A DNA stretch of 64,000 nucleotides from Hydrangea macrophylla (GCA_033977485.1 CM066997.1:74866634-74930633); one strand, 5' to 3'; numbered from the stretch's first letter, positions 22,442 through 34,636 are shown. Program-made: numbers and translations. The notes: generated from the sequence alone by a model not told the origin.

Positions 22442-23482
22442 GTTTTCCTTGCAGGTGGGATAGTCCATGAAACGGGGAGGTGTTGCCGAGCTGTACGATC
22501 CTGCTCAACTCATGGTTTGGCTAAACATTACAGATGGCGTGGAATGGATCAGTCTTTTTAGCTACGGCTTGACCGAGTTGTTCTTTCTTTTCCAAATGGC
22601 TATGAAAGCTGAATTCATACGTGTTGCCATTCCCATTGGGACCCGGTAAATCATGTCTTCAATTTTAATGGCCTGGAGATATGCCCCCTATTTGAGGAGC
22701 TCTATGCTATCCTCAGCTTCGATCCGGACTCTGACATGATCCTTCTTTCTGTTGATACTCCCAGTCCTACGTAAGGCTTGGCCGAATACTTAAATTGTTT
22801 CACTGTTATCTCCTGTCGACTAGTTTATGGTGAGGTTCTTGACAATGCTTCCATCATTGCCCGGTATGCTAGTCCTGGGAATCCTAGCGTATATGATGCC
22901 ACCAGCAGGGCCGCTCTGATATTATGCATGACTTTGCACTTTCTATTCTCGAGTACTTCCATTGACTTGGTGCACGTGTGCCTCGGGCTAAAATTGAGTA
23001 AGAACCCCATGGCCATGGTTCTGGCCGAAACTCTGAATGGTTTGGATCGCGCTTCTAATTAAGGAACTCTCCTTCTTTCTGGAGCACCTTTGGTGTTACA
23101 GGCTTGGCTCTACAAGCGCCTTCAGTTATGGACTAGTAGTGTGACACCAATTTACTTCCGCATGGCAGTGCTTCATTCTCATTACACTTCTGCTGATTAG
23201 GTTAGCATGATGGGTGCTTTATCTAAGGCCAACATTTACTGGATTGTGGGGCGTTGGGGCCTCCATGCTGTGACCACCAGCCTCGAGGATTATCAGATAG
23301 TGTGGTCGATGGGTCTGAGAGAGACTTCTTTCTATCATCCTCATCGATTGGCCAAACAGTACAGGCGAGTTCAAGAGGTCCCCCGGGGGTTTACTGAGAG
23401 GGTCTTTGCTTCCAGAGTCAGAGCTGTTACTATTGTTGCTTTCATCAGTGGATGGGCCTGCCGAGTAAAAGCCAACTTCTAA
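22442..23482 (+). pseudogene. DUF7745-like extra ORF of a Tat element, decayed
   Basis: I recognise the pattern of plant DUF7745 proteins, whose function is unknown. Landmarks in order, across three frames: ATG 22467; 'FWDP..F.F....CPT.EEY'-like residues WDPVNHVFNFNGLEICP at about 22637-22690; 'NPMAMVLAETLNGL' at about 23005-23045; a 'LQAWLYKRL' stretch at about 23098; and a terminal 'PHRLAKQYRRVQEVP' at about 23338-23382, like the family's 'PRRVRRQFG.Q' motif. Stops or frameshifts lie near 22650, 22775, 23060 and 23198. It sits directly downstream of the PMD gene on the same strand and converges on the Tat pol. With PMD it makes two antisense extra ORFs between pol and the missing or diverged 3' LTR. 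Confidence 0.5.
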
Positions 23483-24093
23483 AGACACAAAAATAAAAAC
23501 TAGACTTGACTGATTCTGCTTCTTCCTCCCAGTGTCTTTGATATTTATGATTGCTTTCTGAAAGAAATTTTTATGTTTTCACTTTATCCCTACTTATGTA
23601 ATATTCGAAGTTTGTTTGTTGGTGAACCTTGATTACTTGGAGAACCTTATTTTATGCATTTGGTTTTCTAAAAACATTTGTAGTATGATTTTGATCAGAC
23701 GTTTTCTTTTGGTACTTGCTTAGGCATGCTGGGATGATTAGAGGCGAACGAGGCAGGTAGCCGAAGTTTACCCCTAGTTTGGGATGTGGGAAGTTTGCCC
23801 CCCCCCCCCCTCCCTTATTTTTTTTGAAAGTCTGCCTACGTACCCCCGAGCGGGGATCAGGTCCAACGTAGTTCGGGCCAAAGTGGTTTGTTTTCTGGTA
23901 GATGGGACGACCAAACCGATGCGGTTGCCTACGTATCCTCGAGCAAGAATCAGGTCGAGCGTAGTTCAAGGCAAGGTTTGAAGGAGATGGGCTATTTTTG
24001 TGGGTAAAGCGACCGAACCGATGTGGTTGCCTACGTATCCCCGAGTGGGAATCAAGTCGAGCGTAGTTCAGGGCAAGGTTTGAATGAATTGGG
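23483..24093 (-). repeat. Post-pol non-coding repeats of the outer Tat element
   Basis: 23745-24090 carries about three units of roughly 85-90 bp around 'ttgcctacgtatcc', 'gggaatcaggtcgagcg' and 'accgaaccgatg', plus a C11 run at 23799-23810. The same family recurs in the inner element (37130-37500, and one diverged unit at 32440-32485). 23483-23744 shows nothing recognisable. Confidence 0.6.
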
Positions 24094-25233
24094 TCAAGCA
24101 TAGTACTTTTTGAGATGATCCATGTTGATAGGTTCTTTGAATTCGACACCGTCTAGGTCCATGAGATAGGTCGCTCCTCCGAAAAGGATAGTTTTGACGA
24201 TGTAAGGGCCAACCCATTTAGGTTTGAACTTACCACGTAGGTCAAAGATCAGAGTTTGTAGTTCCTTTAGAATAAGGTCTCCCTCGACAATTCTCCTTGG
24301 ACGAGCTTTCTTGTAAAATGCACGGGCTATCTTCCTTTGATAGGTTAACGTGATCGACCGCCGCTAGGCACTTTTCATCTATAAGAGTTAATTCATCGTA
24401 CCTTTCCCTTAACCAGTAAGATTCTAAAATTTCACATTCCGCCATCACACGCAAGGATGGTAGTTCTATCTCGACTGGAAGTACTGCTTCCATGCCATAC
24501 ACAAATGAATAAGGGGTTGCTCCCGTAGATGTCCTTATCGATGTTCTGTATCCCCAAAGCGCAAATGGTAGTTTGTCATGCTAGTCTTTGTAAGTATCGG
24601 CTGACTTCTGCAGTATGGCCTTTACATTCTTGTTTGCAGCTTCGACTGCTCCATTAGTTTGCGGCCTGTATGGTGACGACTTGTGATACATGATTTTGTA
24701 TTCCTCAAACAGATCCCTGACTTCTGCTTTGAAATGACTTCCGTTGTCTGAAATGATCTAATGGGGGATTCCATAACGGTAGATGAGATTTCTCTTGATG
24801 AATTTAGCCACTTCTTTGGCCCCCAACTTGGTGTAGGATACGGCTTTTACCCATTTTGTGAAGTAGTCAATGTCCACCAAAATGTATCGGTTCTCGTTTG
24901 AGGCCTTCGGAACAATTTCGCCAATGATATCGATTCCCCAAGTCGAGAATGGCTATGGGGAGGTCATACTATAGAGCAGAGATGGCGGTACATGCATCAT
25001 GTTTGCATAGATCTGGCACTTGTGGCACCTTCTCACATATTCGCAATAATCTTTTTCCAACGTCGTCCAATAGTACCCTTGTCTTACGATCTTTTTGGCC
25101 AGCATGTGACCGTTTATGTGTGGACCGCATACCCCTTCGTGTATTTCTTCCATCATCCTTCTGGCGCCCTTCCCGAACAAGCAAGTCAAGTTATGACTAT
25201 TGTACCCTTTCTTTAATAATTTTTTTGCCATAA
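24094..25233 (-). pseudogene. Tat integrase
   Basis: Integrase inserts the element cDNA into the chromosome. Reading down from 25233: a zinc-binding segment ending in 'CHKCQIY', then the catalytic core with 'WGIDIIG' (Asp 1), 'IISDNGSHF' (Asp 2) and 'NGAVEAANKNV' (Glu), followed by the C-terminal 'FVYGMEAVLPVEIE' and 'KWVGPYIV' segments. The frame ends 'HLKKYYA' with a stop at 24094-24096. All three catalytic acids remain, but there are in-frame stops near 24765 (before IISDN) and near 24585 (a TGG to TAG change), and one or two frame changes around 24240-24300 and 25230. Clear family call, non-functional copy. Confidence 0.9.
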
Positions 25234-26057
25234 ATGATGTGCTGCAAACCTTCGAATTGCTCTTTTATCTTTTTTCAGTAGACTCTTGGGGGTATGTTCC
25301 CTTTTCTATAAAGTTCCAGAAATCTTGATACCATGGTATTTTATTATCTTCTTCTTCGATTGTAGCGATTATGCTAAATGACGGTTTGTATCTTTGCTCA
25401 ATTACCAGAGGCATCATTTTTACCCCTATAGGGATTTTGATCATAGAGGCTAGGGTAGCCAATGAATTTGCTAACTGGTGTTCTTCTCTGGGTAGGTAAA
25501 AGAATGTTATGCTCTTGAACTGTTCTTGTCTGGGAACGAAAAGTCTCCATTTTCTTCGGAGTCGATGGCATGTTACGCAAGATGCTCAGCTATAGTTCTC
25601 CCTTTTATCGACTTATTTGTCACATACTTGTTATCGAATTCAGATAGTAGGAGTAGCCAACGGGATATACGATCGGTCAGGGTGAGTTTTTCGAGGAGGT
25701 ATTTTAGAGGATCCACGCGGGATATGAGCATAATTGGAAAGGCCAGCATGTAGTGCCTTAATCGACGAGTGCACTAGACTAAGGCCCAACATGTTTTTTT
25801 TAAGGGTAGAGTAATTGAGCAGTCATCCTCTTGCTAAGGTAATATATGGCTTTTTCAGAGTGGATTTCTTCCCCTTCTTGGGCCAACATGTACCCCATGG
25901 CATTTTCGGAGACAGATATGTAAAGAAATAAGGGCTTGTGAGGAGTGGGTGGTGAAAGGATGGGCGGTTTTTGAAGGTAGGCTTTTATTTTATCAAATGC
26001 GGCTTGGCATTGGTAATCCCATTGGAACTTTTCTCCTTTCCTCAGTAACCGGAACAA
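25234..26057 (-). pseudogene. Tat RNase H region
   Basis: 26057-25800 encodes the first half of the retroelement RNase H ('FQWDYQCQAAFDKIKAYL', 'SENAMGYMLAQEG', 'AIYYLSKRM'). Downstream the frame shifts and holds stops to about 25470; residual matches include 'REEHQLANSLATLASM' near 25500-25440, the usual end of the Tat RNase H. A linker follows to the integrase start. A one-base shift near 26080 separates it from RT. Confidence 0.8.
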
Positions 26058-27202
26058 GGGTTCACATGTAGTTGTGAGCTTGGAATAAAGTGGCTGATGA
26101 ATTGGATCCTCCCGAGGAATCCTCTCACTTCTTTCTCATTCTGTGGCAGTGCCATTTCTAGAATTGCCTTGATTTTGGAGGGATTGACCTCTATCCCTCT
26201 TTGTGTAACGAGAAAACCTAGGAGCTTTCCAAAGGTCACACCGAAAGTGCATTTATTCAGATTCACCTTCATCTTGTATTTGCGTAATCTTTCAAAAAAC
26301 ATCTCCAGTGCCACCAAATGCCCTTCTCTACCCTTGGATTTCACGATCATGTCATCTACGTACCCTTCTACTTCCTTGTGAATCATGTCATATAATAAAC
26401 TAGTGGCAGCTCTTTGGTAGGTTGCTCCAGCATTCTTGAGTCTGAAAGGCATCACCCTATAACAGTAGGTCCCCCAAGGTGTGATAAATGTCGTCTTTTC
26501 CCGATCTTCTGGTTCCATTAAAATCTAATTGTACCCTGAAAAACCATCCATGAATGATAGTAGCTCATGTCCTGTGGTGTTATCTATCAAAACATCAATG
26601 TGGGGAAGCGGGAAGTCATCCTTTGGGCTAGCTTTGTTTAGATCACAGAAGTCGACACACACACGAACTTTTTTGTCCTTCTTGGGGACTGGCACGATGT
26701 TGGCAACCCATTTCGGATACTCTATAACAATGATGAACCCTGCCTTGAACAATTTTTCTACCTCTTCTTTGACCTTCAGCGCCCATTCTGGCCTCATGCG
26801 CCTCAGGTTCTGCTTGACGGGTTTAGAATTGGGGAGGAGGGGAATACGATGTTGGACAATGTCTGGATCGACCCCAGGCATATCCTCGTAAGACCAAGCG
26901 AAAACATTTTTGAATTCTTTTAGCAAGAGAGTCAATTTTTCTTTTTCTTCTTTATTAAGTGTCGAGCCAATTTGCACAATTTGTGGAATATCTCTTTCAC
27001 CTAGGTTAATCAATAAAGTGTCTTCGATTATTTCATAAGCAGGTGGTTTTTCAATTAGTTGCTTAAGTTCGATTAGGAGATCCTCAGAGGGATCTGTGCA
27101 TTCACAAGTATTAGACATAGAGGAGTAAGCAAAACCATTTTTCATTTCATTCATGATAGGTAGAGTGATTACATCAGACAGTGATTGGCCCACAGTGGCC
27201 AT
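26042..27202 (-). pseudogene. Tat reverse transcriptase
   Basis: The upstream half (27202-26525) has 'VPKKDKKVRVCVDFCDLNKASPKDDFPLP' type motifs and ends at a stop in 'SGYN-stop-I' (26525-26527), where the family has Gln, a C to T change. The second half (26518-26042) carries 'FITPWGTYCYRVMPFRLKNAGATYQ', the catalytic YVDD at about 26351-26362, and 'GFLVTQRGIEVNPSKIKAI'. Catalytic residues are intact; only one stop breaks the domain. A Tat/Ogre type is supported by the combination with the adjoining protease and integrase. Confidence 0.92.
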
Positions 27203-27705
27203 TTTGGTACAGACTCGATAATAGGAAGTACAGACTCTAGGAGAATAGGGGATAGGGAGACACAGATAGATGACTCTACAGCTTGGTTGCTCAGACCCTC
27301 CTCAGTTGGCATGATCTGATCATCTTGGCTCTTAGCCCTCTTTCCTTCCTTCTCTTCAGCGGACTCTTCCCATATTTTCTCGATGGCTGCAGTGTCCAGG
27401 TACTTTCACCAGTCCTCCTCTGGGGTTTCACAACTTCTTCAGGATAGAACGGATCTTGATAGGGGGGACCTTTCACAGTCAGCAAAGATCTCAAGACCGG
27501 GGTGACTTTTTTCGGTGGTCTAATGGATCCAAGGTTCAGGAAACCCAAAGTAGGGGAAATCATCCCCTTCCTTGATGAATTGCCCATTCAAGGTCTTGCA
27601 GTATGGTGGGAGACTCCTCACTTTCTTCTTCCATGGCTTTTGTAGCTCGATGTCCTCTTCGGTGGGCTTGTATCCTAATTCGAAAGTACCTTTATGTCCT
27701 TTGAT
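27203..27705 (-). other. Linker between Tat protease and RT
   Basis: Frames are open only in pieces (27587-27291, 98 codons). The pieces read as a hydrophilic Lys/Glu-rich linker with at least two frame changes. No domain recognised. Confidence 0.5.
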
Positions 27706-28602
27706 CTAAGGGAACTCACGAATCCCTTGTTGACGTCGCTCCAATCCCATTCCAGGGAAGTAGTTCATTTTGCGGACGATATTGACCACCGCGGAGTGGA
27801 CCTTTGGGAACATGTCGCCAACACTAACCATATGGATCTCTTTCATGAAGAATCCTCTGATTTCTCCTTCTTCTAGTTTAGGTATTTGGATTTTAAAGAC
27901 AGGAGCATAGCTTGGGAAGGCCTTATTTCCCCAACTGTTGCCAAGGATGATTTTTACCTCTTTCTCATGAATGTATTTGATCATTTGGTGCACAGTGGAT
28001 GACACAGCTTTATTGACATGTAGCCAGGGCCTCCCAATCAACAAATTGAACGAGACAGGTATATCCATAACTTGAAAGATTTTAGTGCTAACCAAAGATC
28101 CTACCCGGATTTGGAGAGAAATAGTCCCCATCACATTCCTCTTGGTGTTATCGTTGGCCCTCACGAATTGTACAGATGGTGTGATATCAAGGATGTTGAC
28201 CCCCAAGATAGTGGTGGTTCTTAGAGCACAAACATTTAAGGCGGAGCCTGTATCGACCAGATAGAATGGCACCTGCTGCCCCTTGCATCCGACGGTGATA
28301 TACATAGCTTTGTTATGTGCAGATCCTTCTAGTGGCAAATCCTCATCGGAGAAGGTGATGACTAGATCAGGGTCAAGTGTGCTTAAGAAGGCCACCATAT
28401 CTTTTGGTGCAGCATCAATGGGGACCTGAATTCCAGCGAAGGCATTCAACACGGCTTGTCTGTGCTTGTAAGATGTTACCATGATGTCCCACATTGTGAG
28501 ATGTGCCTGAGTTTTCTTCAATTGCTTTATCAATTCGTTGTCCTTTTTGATGACCCCCTCCATTTTTCCTTTACCCTTGTCCTTGACTGGCCCTTTCTCC
28601 AT
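27706..28602 (-). pseudogene. Tat gag C-terminus and aspartic protease
   Basis: 298 codons from 28602. The retropepsin site 'FYLVDTGSALNVC' lies near residue 117, followed by 'FVRANDNTKRNVMGTI' and 'FNLLIGRPWLH' near 190, the second conserved protease motif. The N-terminal 90 residues are charged linker ('KGPVKDKGKGKMEGV'). A G-patch-like end ('MNYFPGMGLERRQQGI') closes the ORF, as in other Tat elements. This segment is itself uninterrupted. The ATG may not be the true start, since the frame upstream (28603-29081) belongs to the same polyprotein. Confidence 0.85.
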
Positions 28603-29081
28603 AGTTTCTGTGGCCAGTTGTAGAGGCTGATAATGGCGACCCGACCTAGTCAGATGATCAATCTCAGCAGGAGTAGGTCCTTATACAGTCCCATCTTCTT
28701 TGAACCACTCACAATCTGTTCCCACAAACGGTTTTTCTGGCTCATCCCATACGGAGGCGTCACTTTCTTTGTTAGGATTGTACCATTTGAGATCTACTGC
28801 CCCTAGATCATGTTCTTCGAGGAAGAATAAATCTTGTTCATCATCTAACTGTTGCTGCCGCCCATCATCTTCTCCTTCAATCAGACGGACTTCTGTAGAA
28901 TTCGGGATATCAATGCGGGCTAAGGGAAGTCCTATGGAGATTATGAGGGTAGAAGGATCGAAAGTAGTGGGGTTATATTCAATGAGGCTGATATTTTGGT
29001 GATTCGGTAGGGGATTTTGGGTGACATGAGGCTGCTTGGGATGGGGCTCAATGATATTCTGGTCAATGAGGTCTTGGATAT
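28603..29081 (-). pseudogene. Tat gag C-terminal segment, left of the insertion
   Basis: The minus strand from 29081 reads 'QDLIDQNIIEPHPKQP', the continuation of the gag at 44158 ('MHIHHDI'). The homologous uninterrupted sequence in the inner element is at about 38700-38830 ('RHDIQDLIDQKIIEP'). It runs through an acidic stretch (DDEQDLFFLEEHD) to a stop near 28680. Confidence 0.8.
29077..29081. repeat. Target site duplication (left), inner Tat element
   Basis: GATAT, repeated at 44158-44162. Subtracting 29082-44157 and one copy restores in-frame gag. Confidence 0.92.
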
Positions 29082-32000
29082 TGTGGACACGCAGAATTCC
29101 ACCTCTTATTGTTTTTGTTGAGATTGTTTTGAAAGGAAAAAAGAAAAGGAAAATGAAGGTCTGTTGAAAACAGATACAGAGTGACCACTTGGTCTTTAAA
29201 GTACGAAGAAACCTAATTTTGACTCACCCAAATGGATAAAGGGCACTGGCCCTTCATAACCAAAGAACTTTGCTCGGGGTTTTGGTACGAGAGAGGAAGG
29301 AGCCTTTGTCGCGACTAAAACACTCTCAACTCGTCCCGTCATTCGACGGGCTTCAATTAGCATCCAAATAATCATCTTATACTATGTTTGGTTCGACAAA
29401 TAATACTATGATAGTATATTACATGACACAAGAATTTTGAAACGGAAGATCGAAAGATAAGATATCATTCAAAAGATCTAAGTCAAATATCACACGATAC
29501 AAAAGTGAAAGATCACACAAATAAACCTAGGAAAAATCGTCTAATCACATATCAAGTAATTAAGTTTCTCTAATCTAAAGGGGACATGAATTGTTCTTGA
29601 AACAAATAATCAAAGAGATCAAAATATGCTGAGCAAGCTAGAGTGATGCATGTTAATCTTTGGGAAAAAGAAGACATCTCAATCCCCGAGATGAATGAGA
29701 AAGGAGGATTAGATCGAGAAGAAGCATGAACATGTGATCATGATCATTCCTCATAATCTTCTTAGATTAGGAGTTACAAAAACCCCAAATCTTGCATGAA
29801 TGCAATGATTGATCCTAGAATGTGCAAAGGTTGTTGTGTGTTTGTGCACATGGACTTTCAAAAGTGACTTAGAAGTCTAAAAAGATGAATGAATGCATAG
29901 GGAAAATCATCATGGGATATGTAGAAATGTAGTATGGACTACTTCTTAAGATATGAACAAATTTGAAGTACATATAAGCATCAAATCAATGGATAGAAGT
30001 AAAAGAATGTTTGCTGTGAATAGTGGACAGAATAGTGACTTGATCTTGTGGAAAATGAAAAGTAGGTTTAGGAATGTTTTCAATGCATGATTTTTTATGG
30101 AGATCATCCTTAGTGTGTCTAAAATACAAATCAAAAAGCCAATCCTCAATAACTATTACAAATGGAGAGAAATCATATAAACAATAGAGGTTACTCAGAA
30201 ACAAAGTCTGTACTATCGACTGGAATGTTGAAATATATTAGAAAGTGAAACCAAACGATCTAGAGGCCATATTATATAGAAATTTCCCTAAGACACTGAA
30301 GTTCAAGGGAAAAATGAGTTGAACCACCCCTTTTGGAAAAGTGTTTTGTAAAACAAGTTGAAAGTCAACTAAGCTGCTATGACAGCAAAAACAGAATGTC
30401 TAGAGAGAATGTTTGGGTCCAAATGGACCACTTTCAATTGCTTTCAAGTCAAGCCAACAATCATGGGTGTTCTATAATGAGTTAGAAAGACTTTTCAAGT
30501 GGTCTTGAATCCATACATTGAGTATTGAGTTCTAGAGAAATCTCTGAGCTCAAATCATTCACTGTTTTAAAGATTTTGGGAAAAACTTGAGTTTTCTTTA
30601 TTGAGATCAAAATGAGAGGGTTTGAGGGAGGGTTTGAAATAGAGGTTTTGAAAGTATATTTTCAACATCAAATAGAGATTATGACCTCTTGAAACATCAA
30701 CATCAAACTCATCATCAAGAACTCCCAATGTTATTGGAGAGCTTCATTTTTATTTTGAACATAACTTCAAGGATACCTTGGATTATAATCATCTATTAAA
30801 CATGTTTTTGAGATCAAGAGCTACTATCCATAAGGATTCACTCACCTCAAACTTCATGTAATCATTTAGATAATGAAGAACAAGTAAATAAATAAAGAAA
30901 AATAAAAAGAAATGAGGGAAGAAGAGATGAACATATATATAACAAGCAATTAAATGGCAATCAATAGATTATAATCAATGTGATTTTGGACTTGTAGCTT
31001 GGTGTTTCACTCATAGATATTGACATTTGGACAAGGAAGTAGCTCCCTAACTCATGAATGCTTAGAGAAATGGTGGTTGAGTGTATTGATGATGACGTAT
31101 ATAGAAGGATGATGGAAGAACTTGAGTTTAGAAATCACTTTCTATAGAAAATCAGTGGGAGAAGCTCCCTTTCTCTCTTTTAAACCTATCTTTGTCTCTC
31201 TTTCTCTCTAAAACTTTCTCAATTTTTGCACTTGGCCCCCCCGAAATGAAGAACAATGGGGGGCTTATATAGGCTAATTTGGGGGTGATTTTGGGGTTTT
31301 AGAAGTACTCCCATTGGTCCCAAACAACTATGAACATAAAACTATATCATTTTGGTTTTTAATTAATCAAATTAGACCCCCAAATAAATTACAAAAATGG
31401 ACTCTGCGAGGGTTGAGTGTCGCCACGGTACTGGCCATGTGCCACCGCAGTAGTGGCCCAGTGCCGCCGCGGCACTGCTCCTCAGATGCCCAAAAAATTG
31501 TATTTAGGCCCCAGAGGTTCCAGTATTCGCGAAAAGGCCCTATTTTGTCCGAAATTCACAGAAAATGGGTACGAACTCCAAACTAAGCTTGTGATATACC
31601 GTTGAAAAGGTATTGGAGTCTACTTTCTATATAAAATGTTTTGGAGTCAGGTCACTTTGAAAAGTTTTACGGTATTCTCAATAAAAGCCAATTTGCTCGC
31701 CTTTTTCACCTTCAAAAATTCATAATAAATCCGTTTTAAATCCAGAAATGATGTACGATATACCTTTGGAAAGCTATTGACCTCTGGTATCCATGAAAAA
31801 TGTTTGAAAATTATTACGGTGCTCCAAATTTGAAGTCAACTTTTAGGTCAAATTGATTAAACTTGGGATCTTCAAAAAGTTCTGGGAACCTCTGGTAGCT
31901 CCCAGGAGCTGACGGTTTTGTCCGATTTTCTTTTAAAACTAAACTCGTTTTAGTACTTTTCATATGATATAGAATGATCTCAAAATTGTTTTGGCAAATT

Positions 32001-32338
32001 CGGATGATTTCGGTCAAACTCTGGTCAAACTAGTCAAACCTAGGTCAAACCGGTCAACGGGGACTTTCCGGGACTTCCGGGGGTCTCTGGGAGCTGACAA
32101 TTTCATCTGATTTTACTTAAAAACTCATTTTCTTACTTTTCTTATGACATAGCATGTTTCTAAAACTTTTGGTCCAAATCTGGGAGTTTTCGGGCTTTCA
32201 GGGGCATTTTGGTCATTCTGAGCATTTTGAGAAATAGAACTAACTTCCAGGAGTCCTTTTGAGTCTTTTTTTGATCATTGTGAACCACCAAGCTATGGGT
32301 CTCCTAAATCTGATAGCCGACAAAATGGGGTGTCTACA
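29082..32338 (-). repeat. 3' LTR of inner Tat element
   Basis: 3257 bp; on the plus strand TGTGGACAC...GTGTCTACA. The minus-strand TATA box CCTATATAAG is at 31264-31273, giving a U3 of about 1.1 kb and R/U5 of about 2.1 kb. The GC-rich palindrome is at 31460-31476. Long A/T-rich stretches hold no ORF of interest. Confidence 0.92.
31264..31273 (-). promoter_or_regulatory. Tat LTR TATA box (inner 3' LTR)
   Basis: Minus strand CCTATATAAG followed by a C run. Equivalents are at 43104-43113 and 48897-48906, conserved in all three LTRs. Confidence 0.55.
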
Positions 32339-32358
32339 GTTTGCCCCTCTTTAGCATG
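32339..32358 (-). other. Polypurine tract of the inner Tat element
   Basis: Minus strand reads AAAGAGGGGCAAAC directly before the 3' LTR start (TGTAGACACCCC). Confidence 0.75.
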
Positions 32359-32914
32359 AACTTGCGAGGCAACGCATGTCGCAAGCGAATGCCAAAGCTT
32401 TGAAGAGACAGGTCTAGTGCTGGTCACGCTCTGCGTGAGCTGCCTACGTATCCCAAGGGGAATCAGACTAGGATGTAGTTCGGGACACAAAGGAATAAAT
32501 CACACATGCACATACACAATAATCAGGCGGATGCTATACTATAAGAGTGATATACAATGCATGGATGTTTTATGAATTATGTCCTGAGTCCTATCATGTT
32601 TAGTGTTCTGATCCTAGCATGAGCTGGTACAGTGGGGTGTATGCCACCCTGAGTGGACTTATGTTGTGCTAGTGTTGAATCTAATGCAATGGTTGATCCT
32701 GATAAGGATACCAAGATGTTGAAGACTCTGGGTCTCGGGCAAACTTCTTAAATTACAGGAAGTGTGCTTCGCAAACAAATGCAATCAAATATGGGGTCCC
32801 AGAGGACGACAATTAAAGATAATCGACAGACACAGAAGTCCTGGATACCAAGCGATGGATGAGGAAGTTCAAGATAGCCAGTCAGAGAAGGGTTTCACGA
32901 TAATCGACAAGCGA

Positions 32915-34636
32915 GAAAGCTCACAATAGTTGATGGGCAGGTGAGGGGGCTCATAATTTTTGACAAGGGAGTGAGGAAGCTCACGATAAGGGAGAAGCTA
33001 TCGGTTTTTGTTTGCTGAGGAAGTTCATGATCTTTATTTGAGGAAGCTCATGATAACTGATGGGTTGGTGAGGTGGCTCATAATTTTGGACAGAGGAGTG
33101 AGGAAGCTCACGATAAGTAAAAAAGCTCATGATAAGTGAGAAAGTTCACGAGTTTGGACAAAGGAGTGAGGAAGCTCACGATAAGTGAGAAAGCTCACAA
33201 TTTTGGATGAAGGAGTGAGGAAGCTCACGATAAGTGAGAAAGCTCATGATTTTGGACGAAGGAGTGAGGAAGATCATGATAAGTGAAGAAGCTCACGATA
33301 AGTGAGAAAGCTCATGATTTTGGACAAAGGGGTGATTGCTCACGATTTCAGACAAAGGAGTGAGGAAGCTCACGATTAGTGAAGAAGCTCACGATTTTGG
33401 ATGAAGGAGTGAGAAAGCTCATGATAAGTGAGAAAGCTCACGATATGTGAGAAAGCTCACAATTTTGGACAAAGGGGTGAGAAAGCTCACGATAAGTAAG
33501 AAAGCTCACGATTTTGGACGAAGGAGTGAGAAAGCTCATGATAAGTGAAAAAGTTTATGATAAATAAGAAAGCTCACGATTAGTGAGAAAGTTCACGAGT
33601 TTGGACAAAGGAGCGAGGAAGCTCACGATAAGTGAGAAAGCTCACGATTTTGGACAAAAGGGTGAGTAAGTTCATAATAAGTGAGAAAGCTCACGATTTT
33701 GAATGAAGGAGTGAGGAAGCTCATGATAAGTGAGAAAGCTCACGATTTTGGACAAAGGGGTGAGAAAGCTCACGATAAGTGAGAAAGCTCACGATTTTGG
33801 ACAAAGGGGTGAGAAAGCTCACGATAAGTGAGAAAGCTCACAATTTCGGACAAAGGAGTGAGGAAGCACACCATAAGTAAGAAAGCTCACGATAAGTGAG
33901 AAAGGAGTGAGGAAGCTCACGATAAGTGAGAAAGCTCACGATAAGTTAGAAAGCTCACGATTTTGGACAAAGAGGTAAGAAAGCTCACAATCAGTGAGAA
34001 AGCTCACAATAAGTGACATAGGAGTGAGGAAGCTCATAATAAGTGAGAAAGCTCACGATAAGTGAGAAATCTCACAATTTTGGACAAAGGGATGAGAAAG
34101 CTCACGATTTCGGACAAAGGAGTGAGGAAGCTCATGATAAGTAAGAAAGCTCACGATTTTGGACAAAGGGGTGAGAAAGCTCACGATAAGTGATAGAGGA
34201 GTGAGGAAGCTCACGATAAGTGAGAAAGCTCACGATAAGTGAGAAAGCTCACGATTTTGGACAAAGGGGTGAGAAAGCAAACGATAAGTGAGAAAGCTCA
34301 CAATTTTGGACAAAGGGGTGAGAAAGCTCACGATAAGTGAGAAAGCTCACGATTTTGGACAAAGGAGTGAGGAAGCTCATGGTATGTGAGAAAGCTCATG
34401 ATAAGTGAGAAAGCTCACAATTTCAGACAAAAGAGTGAGGAAGCCCACGATAAGTGAGAAAGCTCACGATAAGTGAAAAAGCTCATGATTTTGAATGAAG
34501 GAGTGAGGAAGCTCATGATAAGTGAGAAAGCTCACAAATTTGGACAAAGGGGTGAGAAAGCTCATGATAAGTGAGAAAGCTCACGATTTCGGATAAAGGA
34601 GTGAGGAAGCTCACAATAAATGAGAAAGCTCATGAT
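32915..34636. repeat. Hairpin-unit minisatellite, about 1.7 kb
   Basis: Dozens of units built from GTGAG-AAAG-CTCAC (5-bp stem, 4-base loop) followed by 'gataa' or by 'gattttggacaaaggg'. Unit lengths of about 19 and about 48 alternate irregularly. It lies between the last conserved internal sequence and the 3' LTR of the inner element, where Tat/Ogre elements are known to hold hypervariable tandem repeats. No coding potential. Confidence 0.9.

Noticed and set aside
32915..34636. Regular repeats that might suggest a CRISPR-like array
   Set aside because: Units vary in length and sequence, spacers are not unique, and the setting is a plant retrotransposon. It is a minisatellite.
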